Origin: an uncultured Lachnospiraceae bacterium
GTDB lineage: Bacteria > Bacillota > Clostridia > Lachnospirales > Lachnospiraceae
Direction: 5' to 3'
DNA: 56,942 nt
Assembly: GCA_910585295.1 (NCBI GenBank)
Contig: CAJUDE010000047.1
Location: forward strand, 1 to 56,942
In this document: piece by piece, positions 31,500 to 42,300 of the stretch
Numbering within the stretch: the stretch's first letter is position 1
Layout: each line of letters begins with the position of its first letter
The notes under the pieces: generated by a model
What the model saw: only the letters and a program-made list of their open reading frames with translations
What the model was told of the DNA's origin: nothing
Database searches by the model: none
Made by a program: the position numbers and the translations under genes

Positions 31500-33284
31500 T
31501 CATATGTAAATCTGAATCGTATTCATGCCAAATGTCCGCTGATACATTGCCGTCTCCACCATATCCTCAATCATGCGGATCCCCATATACATATCATAAA
31601 GCCCTTCTTCCTTCCCTGGCGCACCATCCCCCATTTGCCCTTTGCCTTCTGTGCCGCATAATGGATTGAACTCTCTGCCGCTGTAACGGATGCGGATACC
31701 GATAACGCCCTCTAGGGAATACACCCGGAGGTCAAATTCTACGCCTTTTTCCTGATTCACAGACAAAATCAACGTCATCATCTCTTCCATCGCCAAACTC
31801 ACGCGCATGACCTGCCTGGGAAGCATGCCGTTTTCCTCACAGAACACCGTAATCTTACTGCTGGCATCGCAAATATCCTCCTCCCTGCCCTGGACAGAGA
31901 AATTAATAACCTTTCCGGTCTCCTCCAACGTACGGTCCATCAGCAGGAAACGGGAACAACGCCTGTGGAAATGTTGATATATGCCTGTCGCCACAAACCA
32001 GACAAGCAGCGTAAGCGCTTCACCTGTAAATAAAAACCACCAGGGATTGCAGTTTTGCCGGCAAAGCACAAACAGGCTCGCACAAGGCATAACAAACACG
32101 CGCAGCAAAATAATGGCATTTGCCCACATGGCATATCCCGACACATTATAGTATCCAGACAAAATACAATTACACAGCGCAGGAACCATGCCAAACGACA
32201 TGCACAAAAAGGCAAATCCCAGTGGTTGTGCCAACCCATACGCACCTGCTATCCAATCTGCCCCCAAAAGAATCCCAACGGAAAATAACAGACAATAAGG
32301 GATACCGCTCTTGATTTGCCTTGCCAGCAGCAGGCGCGCGCTCTGATTGTCATGCTCTCCGCTGTAAATGCCCAGCATTGCAGACGCTGCCTGCGGCACT
32401 CCGCCAGTAACGCTTTCCTCAAATGCGCTAATACAATTCACTGCCGTAAACGCTGCTACCAATCCGCTTCCGCCGCTTTGTAATAGCAATGTGTTCACCC
32501 CCATGACACGCAGCGCCTGAAACAGATTATTCGAGGCGGACGGGCTGCCCGCCTTGGCAATGCGCACAAAAGAAATGCCCTTGCAGGCAACACACATCCC
32601 CAAAGGGAAGCTGCTCTTTTTGCCGCACAGCCAGACAAAGCCCAACAGACAAGAGAGCGCCGTTGCCACGACGCTGGCAAGGGCAGCCCCAAACACGCCC
32701 ATGTCAAAGACATACAAAAACAGCAAGTCCAGCAGGACATTTCCCACGCCCATTATAAGCATCATCCATGTGACCTGGCGGTTCCTCCCATCCAGCCTGA
32801 GATACCAGAATGGAACGTAAATGAGTATTTTCGGCAAAGTCCCGGCAAGGGTCACTCCAACATACTCCATTACCAGAGGCGATACCGCCTCCTGGGAACA
32901 TAAAAGGCCTGCCAGAGGTTTTATGCACAACAGCCCTGCCGCCGTAATCACTGCTGAGATAAGCACGCACCAGAAAACCGACATCTTGTAAAGTTCCTGT
33001 GCCTTGCCGCTTTGATGGTTGCCAATTGCCTCCGCTGCGCAGATGGCAGTCCCTGATACAACAAAAGAACCAGCAATACACAAAACAAGGTAGACTGGTA
33101 AACTAAAGTTAATAGCAGCTAAGGCATCCGTCCCGAGCCGCTGCCCGACAAGGATGCCATCTGCAAGGATATTAATATTACCACTTAATATAGATAACAT
33201 ACAAGGAATCAATGCCTTCCCATATGCCTTTTTTAAAAACTGCTCATTCTGCTCCAGTGAAACGGAAGATATCTGCTCGCTCAT
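31500..33284 (-). CDS. MATE transporter fused to a degenerate RsbW-like HATPase domain
   Basis: 594 residues. Residues 1-~450 are a complete 12-helix MATE transporter (NINILADGILVGQRLGTDAL, MGVFGAALASVVATALSCLL). The C-terminal ~140 residues align with anti-sigma-type HATPases but key sites are changed: the N box reads LAMEEMMTLILSVNQ, without the usual catalytic Asn pattern; the G1 box reads RYSGREFNPL where RDxG is expected; the G2 box MGIRMIEDMV is weak. It may bind a STAS partner without kinase activity. It lies between the STAS gene and the GH3 gene. A second, intact fusion is encoded at 34368-36125. Confidence 0.82.
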   Translation of the reverse strand: MSEQISSVSLEQNEQFLKKAYGKALIPCMLSILSGNINILADGILVGQRLGTDALAAINFSLPVYLVLCIAGSFVVSGTAICAAEAIGNHQSGKAQELYKMSVFWCVLISAVITAAGLLCIKPLAGLLCSQEAVSPLVMEYVGVTLAGTLPKILIYVPFWYLRLDGRNRQVTWMMLIMGVGNVLLDLLFLYVFDMGVFGAALASVVATALSCLLGFVWLCGKKSSFPLGMCVACKGISFVRIAKAGSPSASNNLFQALRVMGVNTLLLQSGGSGLVAAFTAVNCISAFEESVTGGVPQAASAMLGIYSGEHDNQSARLLLARQIKSGIPYCLLFSVGILLGADWIAGAYGLAQPLGFAFLCMSFGMVPALCNCILSGYYNVSGYAMWANAIILLRVFVMPCASLFVLCRQNCNPWWFLFTGEALTLLVWFVATGIYQHFHRRCSRFLLMDRTLEETGKVINFSVQGREEDICDASSKITVFCEENGMLPRQVMRVSLAMEEMMTLILSVNQEKGVEFDLRVYSLEGVIGIRIRYSGREFNPLCGTEGKGQMGDGAPGKEEGLYDMYMGIRMIEDMVETAMYQRTFGMNTIQIYI

Positions 33285-33327
33285 ACACTCTCATTTCCCA
33301 TAATAGCGTCCCTTAACACATCTAAAC

Positions 33328-33627
33328 TTACGGCTCTATCGTAAGGATATCGGCAAATCCGGTCACTTCAAAGATCTCCATAATCGTCTCATTCACCTTC
33401 ACAACCTTCATGCTGCCCTGCTTGTTCATCCGCTTCTGCGCGCCCAGAAGAATACGCAGCCCCGCCGATGACAGATAGTCAAGCGCGCCCATGTCAAAGG
33501 TCAGCTCCGTCACTCCCTCCAGGCTGCCAGACAGAACCTTCTCAAGCTCTGGCGCCGTTGTCGTATCTAATCTTCCCTCCAGGGAAATGCATAACTGGTT
33601 TCCATTTAAGTTCTCCGTAATATTCAT
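33328..33627 (-). CDS. STAS-domain anti-sigma factor antagonist (SpoIIAA/RsbV-like)
   Basis: 99 residues covering exactly one STAS domain: NGNQLCISLEGRLDTTTAPE, ELTFDMGALDYLSSAGLRIL, VNETIMEIFEVTGFADIL. The DYLSSAGLR motif holds the serine phosphorylated by RsbW-type kinases and dephosphorylated by SpoIIE-type phosphatases. Both enzymes are encoded about 3-5 kb downstream in the same orientation. Its binding partners could include the HATPase domains fused to the two MATE transporters that flank it, a point in favour of partner switching that acts on transport. Confidence 0.9.
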   Translation of the reverse strand: MNITENLNGNQLCISLEGRLDTTTAPELEKVLSGSLEGVTELTFDMGALDYLSSAGLRILLGAQKRMNKQGSMKVVKVNETIMEIFEVTGFADILTIEP

Positions 33628-33639
33628 GTCCTTCTCTCC

Positions 33640-34221
33640 TTAATCTCCAATATCTGTGTGTCCCTGCTCAAACTCCCATTGCAAACCATACTTATAAATA
33701 AAGTAAAAATATTTGGTATTGCCCAAAATATCCGCCGCTTTCTGTTTGCCCTGGGCGTCCTTCTCTTTCGCTTCATCAAAATAATAAAAATCTGACGGCG
33801 GTGTCTTGCTGATTTGATATACCTGATAATCTTCTGTGGTATTAATCAAAGTTACGTCCGGCTGTGCCTTTATGTATTCAAAAGCCTCCTCAATATTGAT
33901 GACTTTTAACGCCACATGCCTGGCCCCGCTGATATCATTGGCTTTAAAAATCACGGGTTCCTGGCGTCCCTTAGGATTATGGTAGCACATCAGTTCAATG
34001 GTAAACTTTGTCCCTGGCACATCCATAAATCCAATAGAAACCTCCCCTTCTTCTGCTTCTTCTATAAAACCTCCCGCCTGGAAGAAACCTTTGTTCTTCC
34101 AATGGGGAATATGCTGGTTAGGAACAGCGCCTAAAATCCTCTCGTAATATTGAAATGCCTCCATCACATCATCCACAAAAATGCACACATGCGATAATCC
34201 TGTAAAAACTGGTTTTTTCAT
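33640..34221 (-). CDS. VOC/glyoxalase-fold protein
   Basis: 193 residues from ATG 34221 (ribosome site AGGAG); the longer frame upstream lacks one. The N-terminus (PVFTGLSHVCIFVDDVMEAF, QYYERILGAVPNQHIPHWK) is a vicinal-oxygen-chelate module with the usual His, and SIGFMDVPGTKFTIELMCYH gives a second metal ligand region. The module is repeated in diverged form (SGARHVALKVINIEEAFEYI). Members include lyases, dioxygenases and resistance proteins. It is followed after 12 bases by the STAS gene. It may tailor the NRPS product or protect against it; the sequence does not decide. Confidence 0.75.
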   Translation of the reverse strand: MKKPVFTGLSHVCIFVDDVMEAFQYYERILGAVPNQHIPHWKNKGFFQAGGFIEEAEEGEVSIGFMDVPGTKFTIELMCYHNPKGRQEPVIFKANDISGARHVALKVINIEEAFEYIKAQPDVTLINTTEDYQVYQISKTPPSDFYYFDEAKEKDAQGKQKAADILGNTKYFYFIYKYGLQWEFEQGHTDIGD

Positions 34222-34367
34222 ATTGTGTTTACTCCTTTCTTTCACTATCATTTCATAAAATCTTGGCGGCAAAAGTACTTTTAGCGCCGCTCCCCCATCC
34301 CATATTAACAAAATATTTTCCCAAATTGTGTTTTACGGGACAGTTGATACCTATTTAGGGATAAATC

Positions 34368-36125
34368 CTAATTTTTTCGGATATTCAGCTCCACCACTGT
34401 GTTATTCATGTTCAATACCCGCATATACTGGAATTCGGACGCCATCTTCTTAATCAGGGCAATCCCTCCTAAAGCCACCGTTTCTTCCTTCTGTTGCTGA
34501 TACTCCAACGGATTAAAGGGTATGCCGTCGTCACGAATTCTTAACATGTACTTATCATCCTGTATGGTAAAACTGATATCCATATAATTTTTCCCGCTGC
34601 GGTAGCCATACTGCACAATATTGGCGGCAATTTCCTCCACGGCAAGGCCAAGGACCGTGGCGTCCCGTTCACTTATGTGGTTGTCTGCACAGAATGCAAA
34701 CAGCTTTTCCCGAAAAGCAAGCACCTCTTCGAGATTGCTCTCAACAGAACAATCTAAGAACTTCTCATCGGTAATCTTTGGCAGCATATAGACGCCCCCC
34801 GCCTCAAATTTCCCGCTGCGCTGCCCCATGGCCCGCCAGAGAGCAGCCAGAAAGATAGTAACCGCCTCGCTTACCACCGCCATCAGGCATACGCCGGGAA
34901 GCCCCCAGAAGAAAATCCCTGCTAAGGTAAGCGGCACAATCACCACAAATCCCTGCAATATAGTCACTGCCGTAGACAGGCCTGGCTGTAAAATTGTCTG
35001 GTAGTAGGACATCAGGAATTTATTATACACATAAAAGGGAAAGCTGCAGGCAAAAATGCGCAGTGCCATCTCACACAGTGTAAGCATATCGCCCTCTGTA
35101 ATTCCAAACAACCCAGCAATCAACCCGGGAACGGCAAAAAATATCACCAGTAAGATGACTATCGCCATGTAACTGTAGGTGAGCACTCTCTTACAGAGGG
35201 TACGGATGCCATAATAATCACGTTCCCCATAGAGGATTCCCGCAATATTCTGAACCAGCCCAATAATTCCCCCTACACACAATTCTGCAATCAGCACGGC
35301 ATTGGCACAAACAGAATAGACCGCCATAGGGTCTTTTCCCAGGATACGCACAATTGCAGAGTTGATAATCACAGATTTCAGCGCCGACATCAGCGTAAAA
35401 GCTGCGCTGGGGATGCCTGCCTTCATGGAAACCCTCACATATTGCAACGCTTTTTTATCCAGTTTTCGCAGGCGCAGCATCCGCTGTTTGGAACGAAAAT
35501 AAATTGCCACCGGCGCCATTCCAGCCAGGTAACCAATCACTGTAGCCAGCGCGCTGCCTGCCATGCCCATATGAAAGCCCCGAATAAATACAAAATCCAA
35601 AACTAGGTTTACTACATTGGCAATGATGAAAAGCGCGCTCCCTAACTGCGGATGGTTATCTGCATTCATAAAATAACAGAAAATAATCGCGGCCGTCAGA
35701 ATAGGGATTCCCGCAACATTCACCATAATATACGGCTCGGCAAGCGCAGCCAAATCACTATTTCCGGCAAGCAGCATGGCGGCAGGTCCCGGCAGGATTG
35801 GCGTAAACAGCGCAAAAAACACGGATATTGCCAGCCCGGCTGCCAGCGAGGCAGTGAATACCCCACTGGCTTTTTCCATGTCCCGTTTCCCAAGGAACAC
35901 CGCCGCCTCAGCCGCGCCGCCCATAGCAAGCATTAAAGCCGCCATTTGCAGCAGCAAAAGCACAGGCATAGAAATTTCAATCGCCGCCATCGCCTCCGCT
36001 CCCAGTAGGTTCCCAACAATCATTCCATCCACTACGTTGCCAAGCTGCATTGCAACTGTCATCAACACTCCTGGCAGAATATACTGGTGGATTTTTTTAT
36101 TGATTAAAAACGCATTCCTCTCCAT
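34368..36125 (-). CDS. MATE transporter fused to an intact RsbW-like HATPase domain
   Basis: 585 residues. A 12-helix MATE transporter occupies about 1-445 (QLGNVVDGMIVGNLLGAEAM, GFHMGMAGSALATVIGYLAG). After a short linker (KITDEKFLDCSVESNLEEVL) comes an HATPase_c_2 domain of about 125 residues: N box LGLAVEEIAANIVQYGY, G1 box RIRDDGIPFNPLEY, G2 box LGGIALIKKMASEF. All nucleotide-binding elements are present. Anti-sigma kinases are normally separate proteins. Joined to a transporter, the domain could gate export according to the phosphorylation of a STAS protein. The gene follows the NRPS directly, so its cargo is probably the NRPS product. Confidence 0.88.
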   Translation of the reverse strand: MERNAFLINKKIHQYILPGVLMTVAMQLGNVVDGMIVGNLLGAEAMAAIEISMPVLLLLQMAALMLAMGGAAEAAVFLGKRDMEKASGVFTASLAAGLAISVFFALFTPILPGPAAMLLAGNSDLAALAEPYIMVNVAGIPILTAAIIFCYFMNADNHPQLGSALFIIANVVNLVLDFVFIRGFHMGMAGSALATVIGYLAGMAPVAIYFRSKQRMLRLRKLDKKALQYVRVSMKAGIPSAAFTLMSALKSVIINSAIVRILGKDPMAVYSVCANAVLIAELCVGGIIGLVQNIAGILYGERDYYGIRTLCKRVLTYSYMAIVILLVIFFAVPGLIAGLFGITEGDMLTLCEMALRIFACSFPFYVYNKFLMSYYQTILQPGLSTAVTILQGFVVIVPLTLAGIFFWGLPGVCLMAVVSEAVTIFLAALWRAMGQRSGKFEAGGVYMLPKITDEKFLDCSVESNLEEVLAFREKLFAFCADNHISERDATVLGLAVEEIAANIVQYGYRSGKNYMDISFTIQDDKYMLRIRDDGIPFNPLEYQQQKEETVALGGIALIKKMASEFQYMRVLNMNNTVVELNIRKN

Positions 36126-36161
36126 AGAACCCTCCTGTAACTGTTTGGATGACTTAGCTGT

Positions 36162-36350
36162 TTATTCCCGCGAGCAATGAGCCAAGCAGCCGCGCTCGCG
36201 CGGATATTTGGCGAATGCCGCGAGGGGCGCTGTGTGCCGGCGGCACATGTTCAGCGCCGACCGAAACGGAGTGTAGACCAAATACCCCGCCCCTTGGGGC
36301 CAAAAGAACAAACTAGGTCATGCCCCGTAGCTTGCTGCGGGGTATTTGAC
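36162..36350 (+). repeat. GC-rich dispersed repeat, copy B (full length)
   Basis: Runs from TTATTCCCGCGAGCAATGAG to GCTTGCTGCGGGGTATTTGAC, near-identical to copies A and C. It fills the gap between the NRPS stop codon (36350-36352) and the MATE-HATPase gene and ends on the first base of that stop. Confidence 0.92.
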
Positions 36351-39300
36351 TATAGCCTTCCGTCAAAGAATCCCAACGTCTCAAGTGCTGTCAGCGCATT
36401 TTTAAGGTAAACGCTGTCTGGCATCGGCCACTTAAACCCAAGACGGTACAAGGCTTTGGTAGTGAAGCTATTGTCTGCATCTATGTAGGCGGCGCTTTGG
36501 TCTGCATCACTGGATGCATAGGCAATCAGGCCAGAAATCAGCTCGTTATTCTCCTCATCCTCCAAAGCTGCAAAAAGCGCCTGCTGAAACTCCTCATCAC
36601 TGACCGTTTCCACAAGAATGCCAGACTCATTCATCTGTTCTATCACATCCGCCATCTGGATGGAATAGCTGCTATAAGCATGGAATACTGTAAATTCGCC
36701 CTGAACCGCAGACAATTTGACAATTGCCTCTGCTGTAGAATCAATCGGTGAAAATTCCGTTGGCATATCCAGCATGGACACTGGGAACCTGCCAAGCGCC
36801 ACATACCCCCGCAGGGTGCGCATAAACCCATTCGTCACGGAGTTTATCTGGAATTCACCGTCACTGACGCGGCTCATCAGGTTCCCTACACGGATGACCT
36901 TGCCCTTCATGCCTTGTGCCACTGCCTCAAAGACAGCCTTTTCTGCACGGAACTTCGTGTCAATATACTTATTGGAAAGGCTCTGCCCAAAGTAAAGTTC
37001 ACTCTCGTACAGCTTCTTCTCTTGTGGGAATTTGCCGCCCACATTCTCCCCGGCAATGCTGACCGTAGAAATCTGGACCAACTCGCGCCCCGTCTTTTTA
37101 CACAAATGGATCAAATTCAAAACGCCCTGATAATTCACCTGCTCCAAAGTGTCATCCGCAGAAAAATGCTTCACACATGCCGCGCAATTAATGACCTTGG
37201 AAAAGCCGTACTGCTCAAGGCTATCTACTTTGGCAGGGTCGGTGATATCGCCTTCAATTAATTGGATCCGGCTGCCAAATAATTCTTCATAGGGATTGCT
37301 GAAATAATACACCAGCATGCTCTTTAACCGTTTCTCCAAGGTGGAGGCTTTTCCCTTGCGCATCAGGCAGTATATCACATTGTCTTCGTGGTCTATCATG
37401 TTCTTTAAGATATGCGCGCCCAAGAAGCCATTTGCACCCGTAAGCAGGACATTACCTAGCGCAGATGGGGAAACCTCATCCACATGCCCTACCACATTGT
37501 GGCTTAATACTTGCCCTAAAGCGTCCTGCGCTTTGGCGCCCTTTTCCTCTCCTCCTGTGGCAGCGCCCCCGCCCTGCAGCTTCTGGATATGGCGTTCCAG
37601 TTCCAAGGGCGTCTTGTACTCGAACAAGTCAGCATACGCTACCTGAATACCCGCGCCCATGCATTTCATCGCCACTTTAGATGCTGATAGGGACGTACCG
37701 CCATTTTCAAAGAAATCATCCTCGATGCCAATCTGCTCCACGCCCAGGGCCATCTCAAAGATTTCACATAATTTACGCTGCAGTTCTGTGCGCGGCTTCA
37801 CATAATTCTTCTTATCCACTGTATATTCCGGTTCTGGCAGGGCGCGCTTGTTGACCTTGCCGTTATTGGTAAGCGGCAATTCAGGAAGCTGCATAAGCAC
37901 GCTCGGCACCATATAAGGCGTTAAATATTTCTGCATGAAGCAGGTCAGATTCTGTTTTTCCACCTGGCTTTCAGCCACAAAATAGCCGCATAGGAACTGG
38001 TTGGAATCTTTTTCTTTTACAAGCACTACGCTGGATTTGACCGTGGGGTACTGATTCATGACATTTTCAATCTCATCCAGCTCCACGCGAAGCCCACGCA
38101 GCTTTACCTGGTTATCCATGCGCCCCATAAATTCAATCTTGCCATGGTGGTTCCACTTCGCCAGGTCGCCGCTTCGGTAAGCATTCATGCCTTCAAACTG
38201 GATAAACTTATCCGCTGTCATCTCTGGCTTGCCCACATAGCCCCTGCCGACGCCGTCTCCAATAATCAAAAGCTCGCCTGGTATGCCAGCGGGAAGCAGG
38301 TTGCGGTGCTTATCAATCATTACCATCTTAATGTTTGCCATCGGCTTGCCAATGGTAATCTTATCTCCAGTCACCTGGTCAAAGGCACAGCCAATCGTGG
38401 TCTCGGTTGGCCCATAGCCATTAAAGGTAATGGCATTGGTTCCCAGAGCCATAATTTTGTCATAGAGCGCTTCTGGAAATGCCTCCGCACCTACGTTAAA
38501 GACCTTGATCTGTGACAAAGATTTCTTCATCTCCGGCATGTCAATAATATTGATTAAAAATGACGGCGTACAGGTCAGCATATCCACGCCATTTTCCAGT
38601 ATCAGTTTGGAAAGCGCAAGTGGATTGTGGATTTCCTCTTCGTTTGCCATGCAGACGGTAATACCATGGTACAGTGGGATACATTCCTCCAAAATGGAAA
38701 CGTCAAAAGTAATCGCCGCAAATGCCAGTGATACTGTGGCGTTGTATACATAGGACTGCGCCTCTACATTGTAGGGGTTATCATCCACATAGTTCACCAG
38801 ATTCCGATGTTCAATCATCACGCCCTTAGGCTTTCCAGTAGAGCCAGAAGTATAAATGCAGTAACACAGGTTCTCAGGACGGATATTTACCTTAGGATTC
38901 TTTGTATTGCCATCCTGTTCCAAAAGCTCTTCCAAAATCAAAACTTTGGCAGACAGATTTCCAAGCAGCTTTTTCCGCTCTTTTGCAAGTTCCCCAGGCA
39001 TCAGCACAAATTCTGCCCTTGAATCTTCCAGGATATAGCTGATACGCTCATCTGGGTATTCGGGGTCTATGGGCAGGAATGCACCGCCTGCTTTCATAAT
39101 TCCCTGCCTTGCCGCATAGACATCCACAGTCCTGGGCAGCATCACGCCTACCATCTGCTCGATGGACAATCCCATTTCAATTAAATGGTTTGCAATCTTA
39201 TTGGCATTCTCATTTAGTTCACGGAAGGTTAGGCTCTTGCCGCAGGCGATCACCGCCGTTTTATCTGGATAAAGTGCGGCCTGCCGCTCAAACAATACGT

Positions 39301-42300
39301 TTGCTGTGGTCTGCTCCACTGCATAATCCGTTTTATTATAGTTATCCAGCTCATGGCGCGCCTTTTGGCTAACCATGCAGACTTCTTTTAACTGCTTCTT
39401 ATCCTGGAATTCCTGCACTGCCACCGCAAGGCTGTCAACCAGGCCGGCAATCGTTCGTTCCTCATACATATCACTGCGGTATTCCACATGATAGCAGACC
39501 TCATTTTTATTTACCATTACGTCTATGGACAACGGCGCCTTTGCCGTGTCTAAAGAAAGCCCCTCACTGACGGCTCCCTCCCCGGCAATCGTGTCAAACA
39601 GGAAGTTGTCACCCTGGAACGCAAACATGATGTCCGCCTTGATGCCGTAAGCCCTGCTGATTTCCGCGAACGAATAGATGTCTGCATTCATGCTATTCAT
39701 TAATTGTTCCCCAGTTTCTTTGAGGTAAGAACCAATCTCCTTCTCCCCATCCAGATTACAGTAAACTGGCAACGTCTTCACCAGCATATTGATGGTGGAC
39801 GACAGGCGAGAATCATTTCTGCCATTATAAATAGTCGTAAAGACTGCTTCATCTTTATAAACATAACGTCCCACTACAAATCCAAACGCCGCTGTAAACA
39901 ATGTATTCAAAGTAACCTTCTGATCGGTGCAGAATCGGCTCAGCGCTTCCATATCAGCCTTATCCGACCTCTGATATAAGCCAAGCCCAGGCGTCTCCTC
40001 CCTGTGGTCCTTAGCTGGGAGGAAATCGGTGTCGCAGCCCATAAAAATGCCATCGTAATATTTTTTGGCAAGGATATACTCCTGTCCTTGCAGCGCTTTC
40101 TGCTCTACGAGCGCAACCTCATAACCGCTGAACTTCTCCTTCTCCGGCGCTTTTCCCCCATATGCCTCATTCATGTCACGGAGGAAAATGCCGCAGGACT
40201 CCCCATCGCTGATAATATGATGGAATTCTAAGAAGAGATATTTGCCGGCCTGTGTATCAAACAATTGTATACGAAACAGCCTGTCGCCAAGGATTTGATA
40301 CGGTTTCACCAGTTCTTCCTTATGCAGTTCCTTGCATATCTCAACTTCAAACGGCAAAGCGTCATTGCGTTTCTGCCAGATATCGCCGTTATCATCCAGC
40401 ATAAGCGTCGTCTTAATATAAGGATGCGCCTCTACCGTCTCCTCTATCGCCTTTTTCAAACGCTGTAAATCCACATTCTCCCCCAGGTGGAACAAGAACG
40501 GAATATTATAAATCGTGCTTCCTGGGTTGGCGGCACACTCTACAAAAATACCATTCTGCGTCTGGGTCAGCGGATATGTTTCCTGCTTCTCAAACGTTTC
40601 CTTGTTGCTGCTTTTCGCCAAGAATTTTTCTAATTTCTCTACCGTACCATGCTCTTTTAAATCTTTGTTGCGGATCACTGCGCCCTCAAAGGCATCCGAC
40701 AACAGCACGTTCAGCTTGACTGCGCCAATTGAGGTCAGCCCTGCCTTATAGATATCTGAATTTGCGCCAAATTCCCGATGCCCAATGACTTCTGCTATGC
40801 AGTCAAAAATCTTCTGCTGTGTTTCTCCTTCAGGCATCACAAAATCTTCTTGCTTGCGCTCCGGCATGGGCAGCGCACGCTTATTTACTTTCTGGTTCTG
40901 ATTCAAAGGAATCTTATCAATCTGCATCGTTACTGCCGGAACCATATACGGCGGCTTACTCTCCTCGATAAATGCATTCATCGCATCCACATCAACTTCT
41001 TCGTCTGAAACCACATAAGCGGCGATGTATTTCCCACCGGATGGCTCGTCAAAAGCTGCCACCGTAGCGTCTTTAATGCCCGGGTAACGGCGGATAACCT
41101 CTTCCACCTCAGTCAACTCAATACGGAAGCCACGTATCTTTACCTGGCCGTCCCTTCTGCCGATAAACTGGATGTTGCCATCCGGCAGGTAACGCACAAT
41201 GTCACCCGTATGGTAAATCCTGCTATACTCCGGCAAATCGCTATATGGATTGTCCCCATACACTTCCGCCGTTTTCTCCGGGCGGTTCAGGTAACCCCGA
41301 GATACATGGACTCCAGAAATGCACAGTTCGCCCGGCACGCCAACTGGAACCCTTCTGCCCTGCTTATCCACAATATATAGTTTCACATTTGGCAAAGGCT
41401 TGCCAATTGGCAAATCCTCCTCATATTCCTCAAATGGGTAGGCAGTTGTTAAAATTGTACATTCCGTAGGGCCATACACATTCAAGTAATGCGTGCTGCC
41501 GCAAGGCGCAAACGGCGCCAACGCTTCTCCGCCCATCAGCAGATATTTTAAATGCGTACTTTTTGCATCCGCCCCACTGCCTGAACGCGCCGCATCGGAA
41601 AGCATACTGGTGGCAAACGCCCGCCCAATTTGGGTCGTCATAAATGCGTTGGTGATACCATGCTCCTCAAAATACTCATGCAATGCATTCAAGTCTAAAC
41701 GTATCGGCTCATCTATGATATGAAGCACGGCTCCAGACGTCAGCGTGGGGTACATATCCATCATATTGGCGTCAAATCCGTAACTTGCATAGGCTGCTGC
41801 ACAGCTATCTTCTGTCAATTCATAATTCCTGCGATAGCTGTCGCAGAACGCCGCAATATTTCTATGCTCAAGCATGCAGCCCTTGGGCACGCCTGTAGAA
41901 CCCGAGGTGTAGAGCAGAATAAACAAATCCTCCGGTTTTGGCGGCTCTGGGAGCTTATCTGCCTGGGGCAGGTTGGGGATATCCTTTGTCAGCAAAACTC
42001 TGCCCTGCCACTGCGGTACCAGCGGCAAAAGCCCCTCATCGGCAATCAGCAATTTTGCTGCGGAATCCTCCATCATAAATGCTAAACGCTCTTTCGGATA
42101 GGAAGGGTCTAAGGGCTGATATGCCGCACCGGACTTAGAAACGCCAATCGAAGCAATCGCCATATATTCACATCTGGGAATCAGCACCGACACCACTTCT
42201 TCCCTGCCAATGCCAAGCCCCGCAACGTAGGCGGCAAGGCGGTCTGTCATTTCATCCACCTGGGCATAGGTATAACTCCTATCCGTGTAGGCAACGGCTG

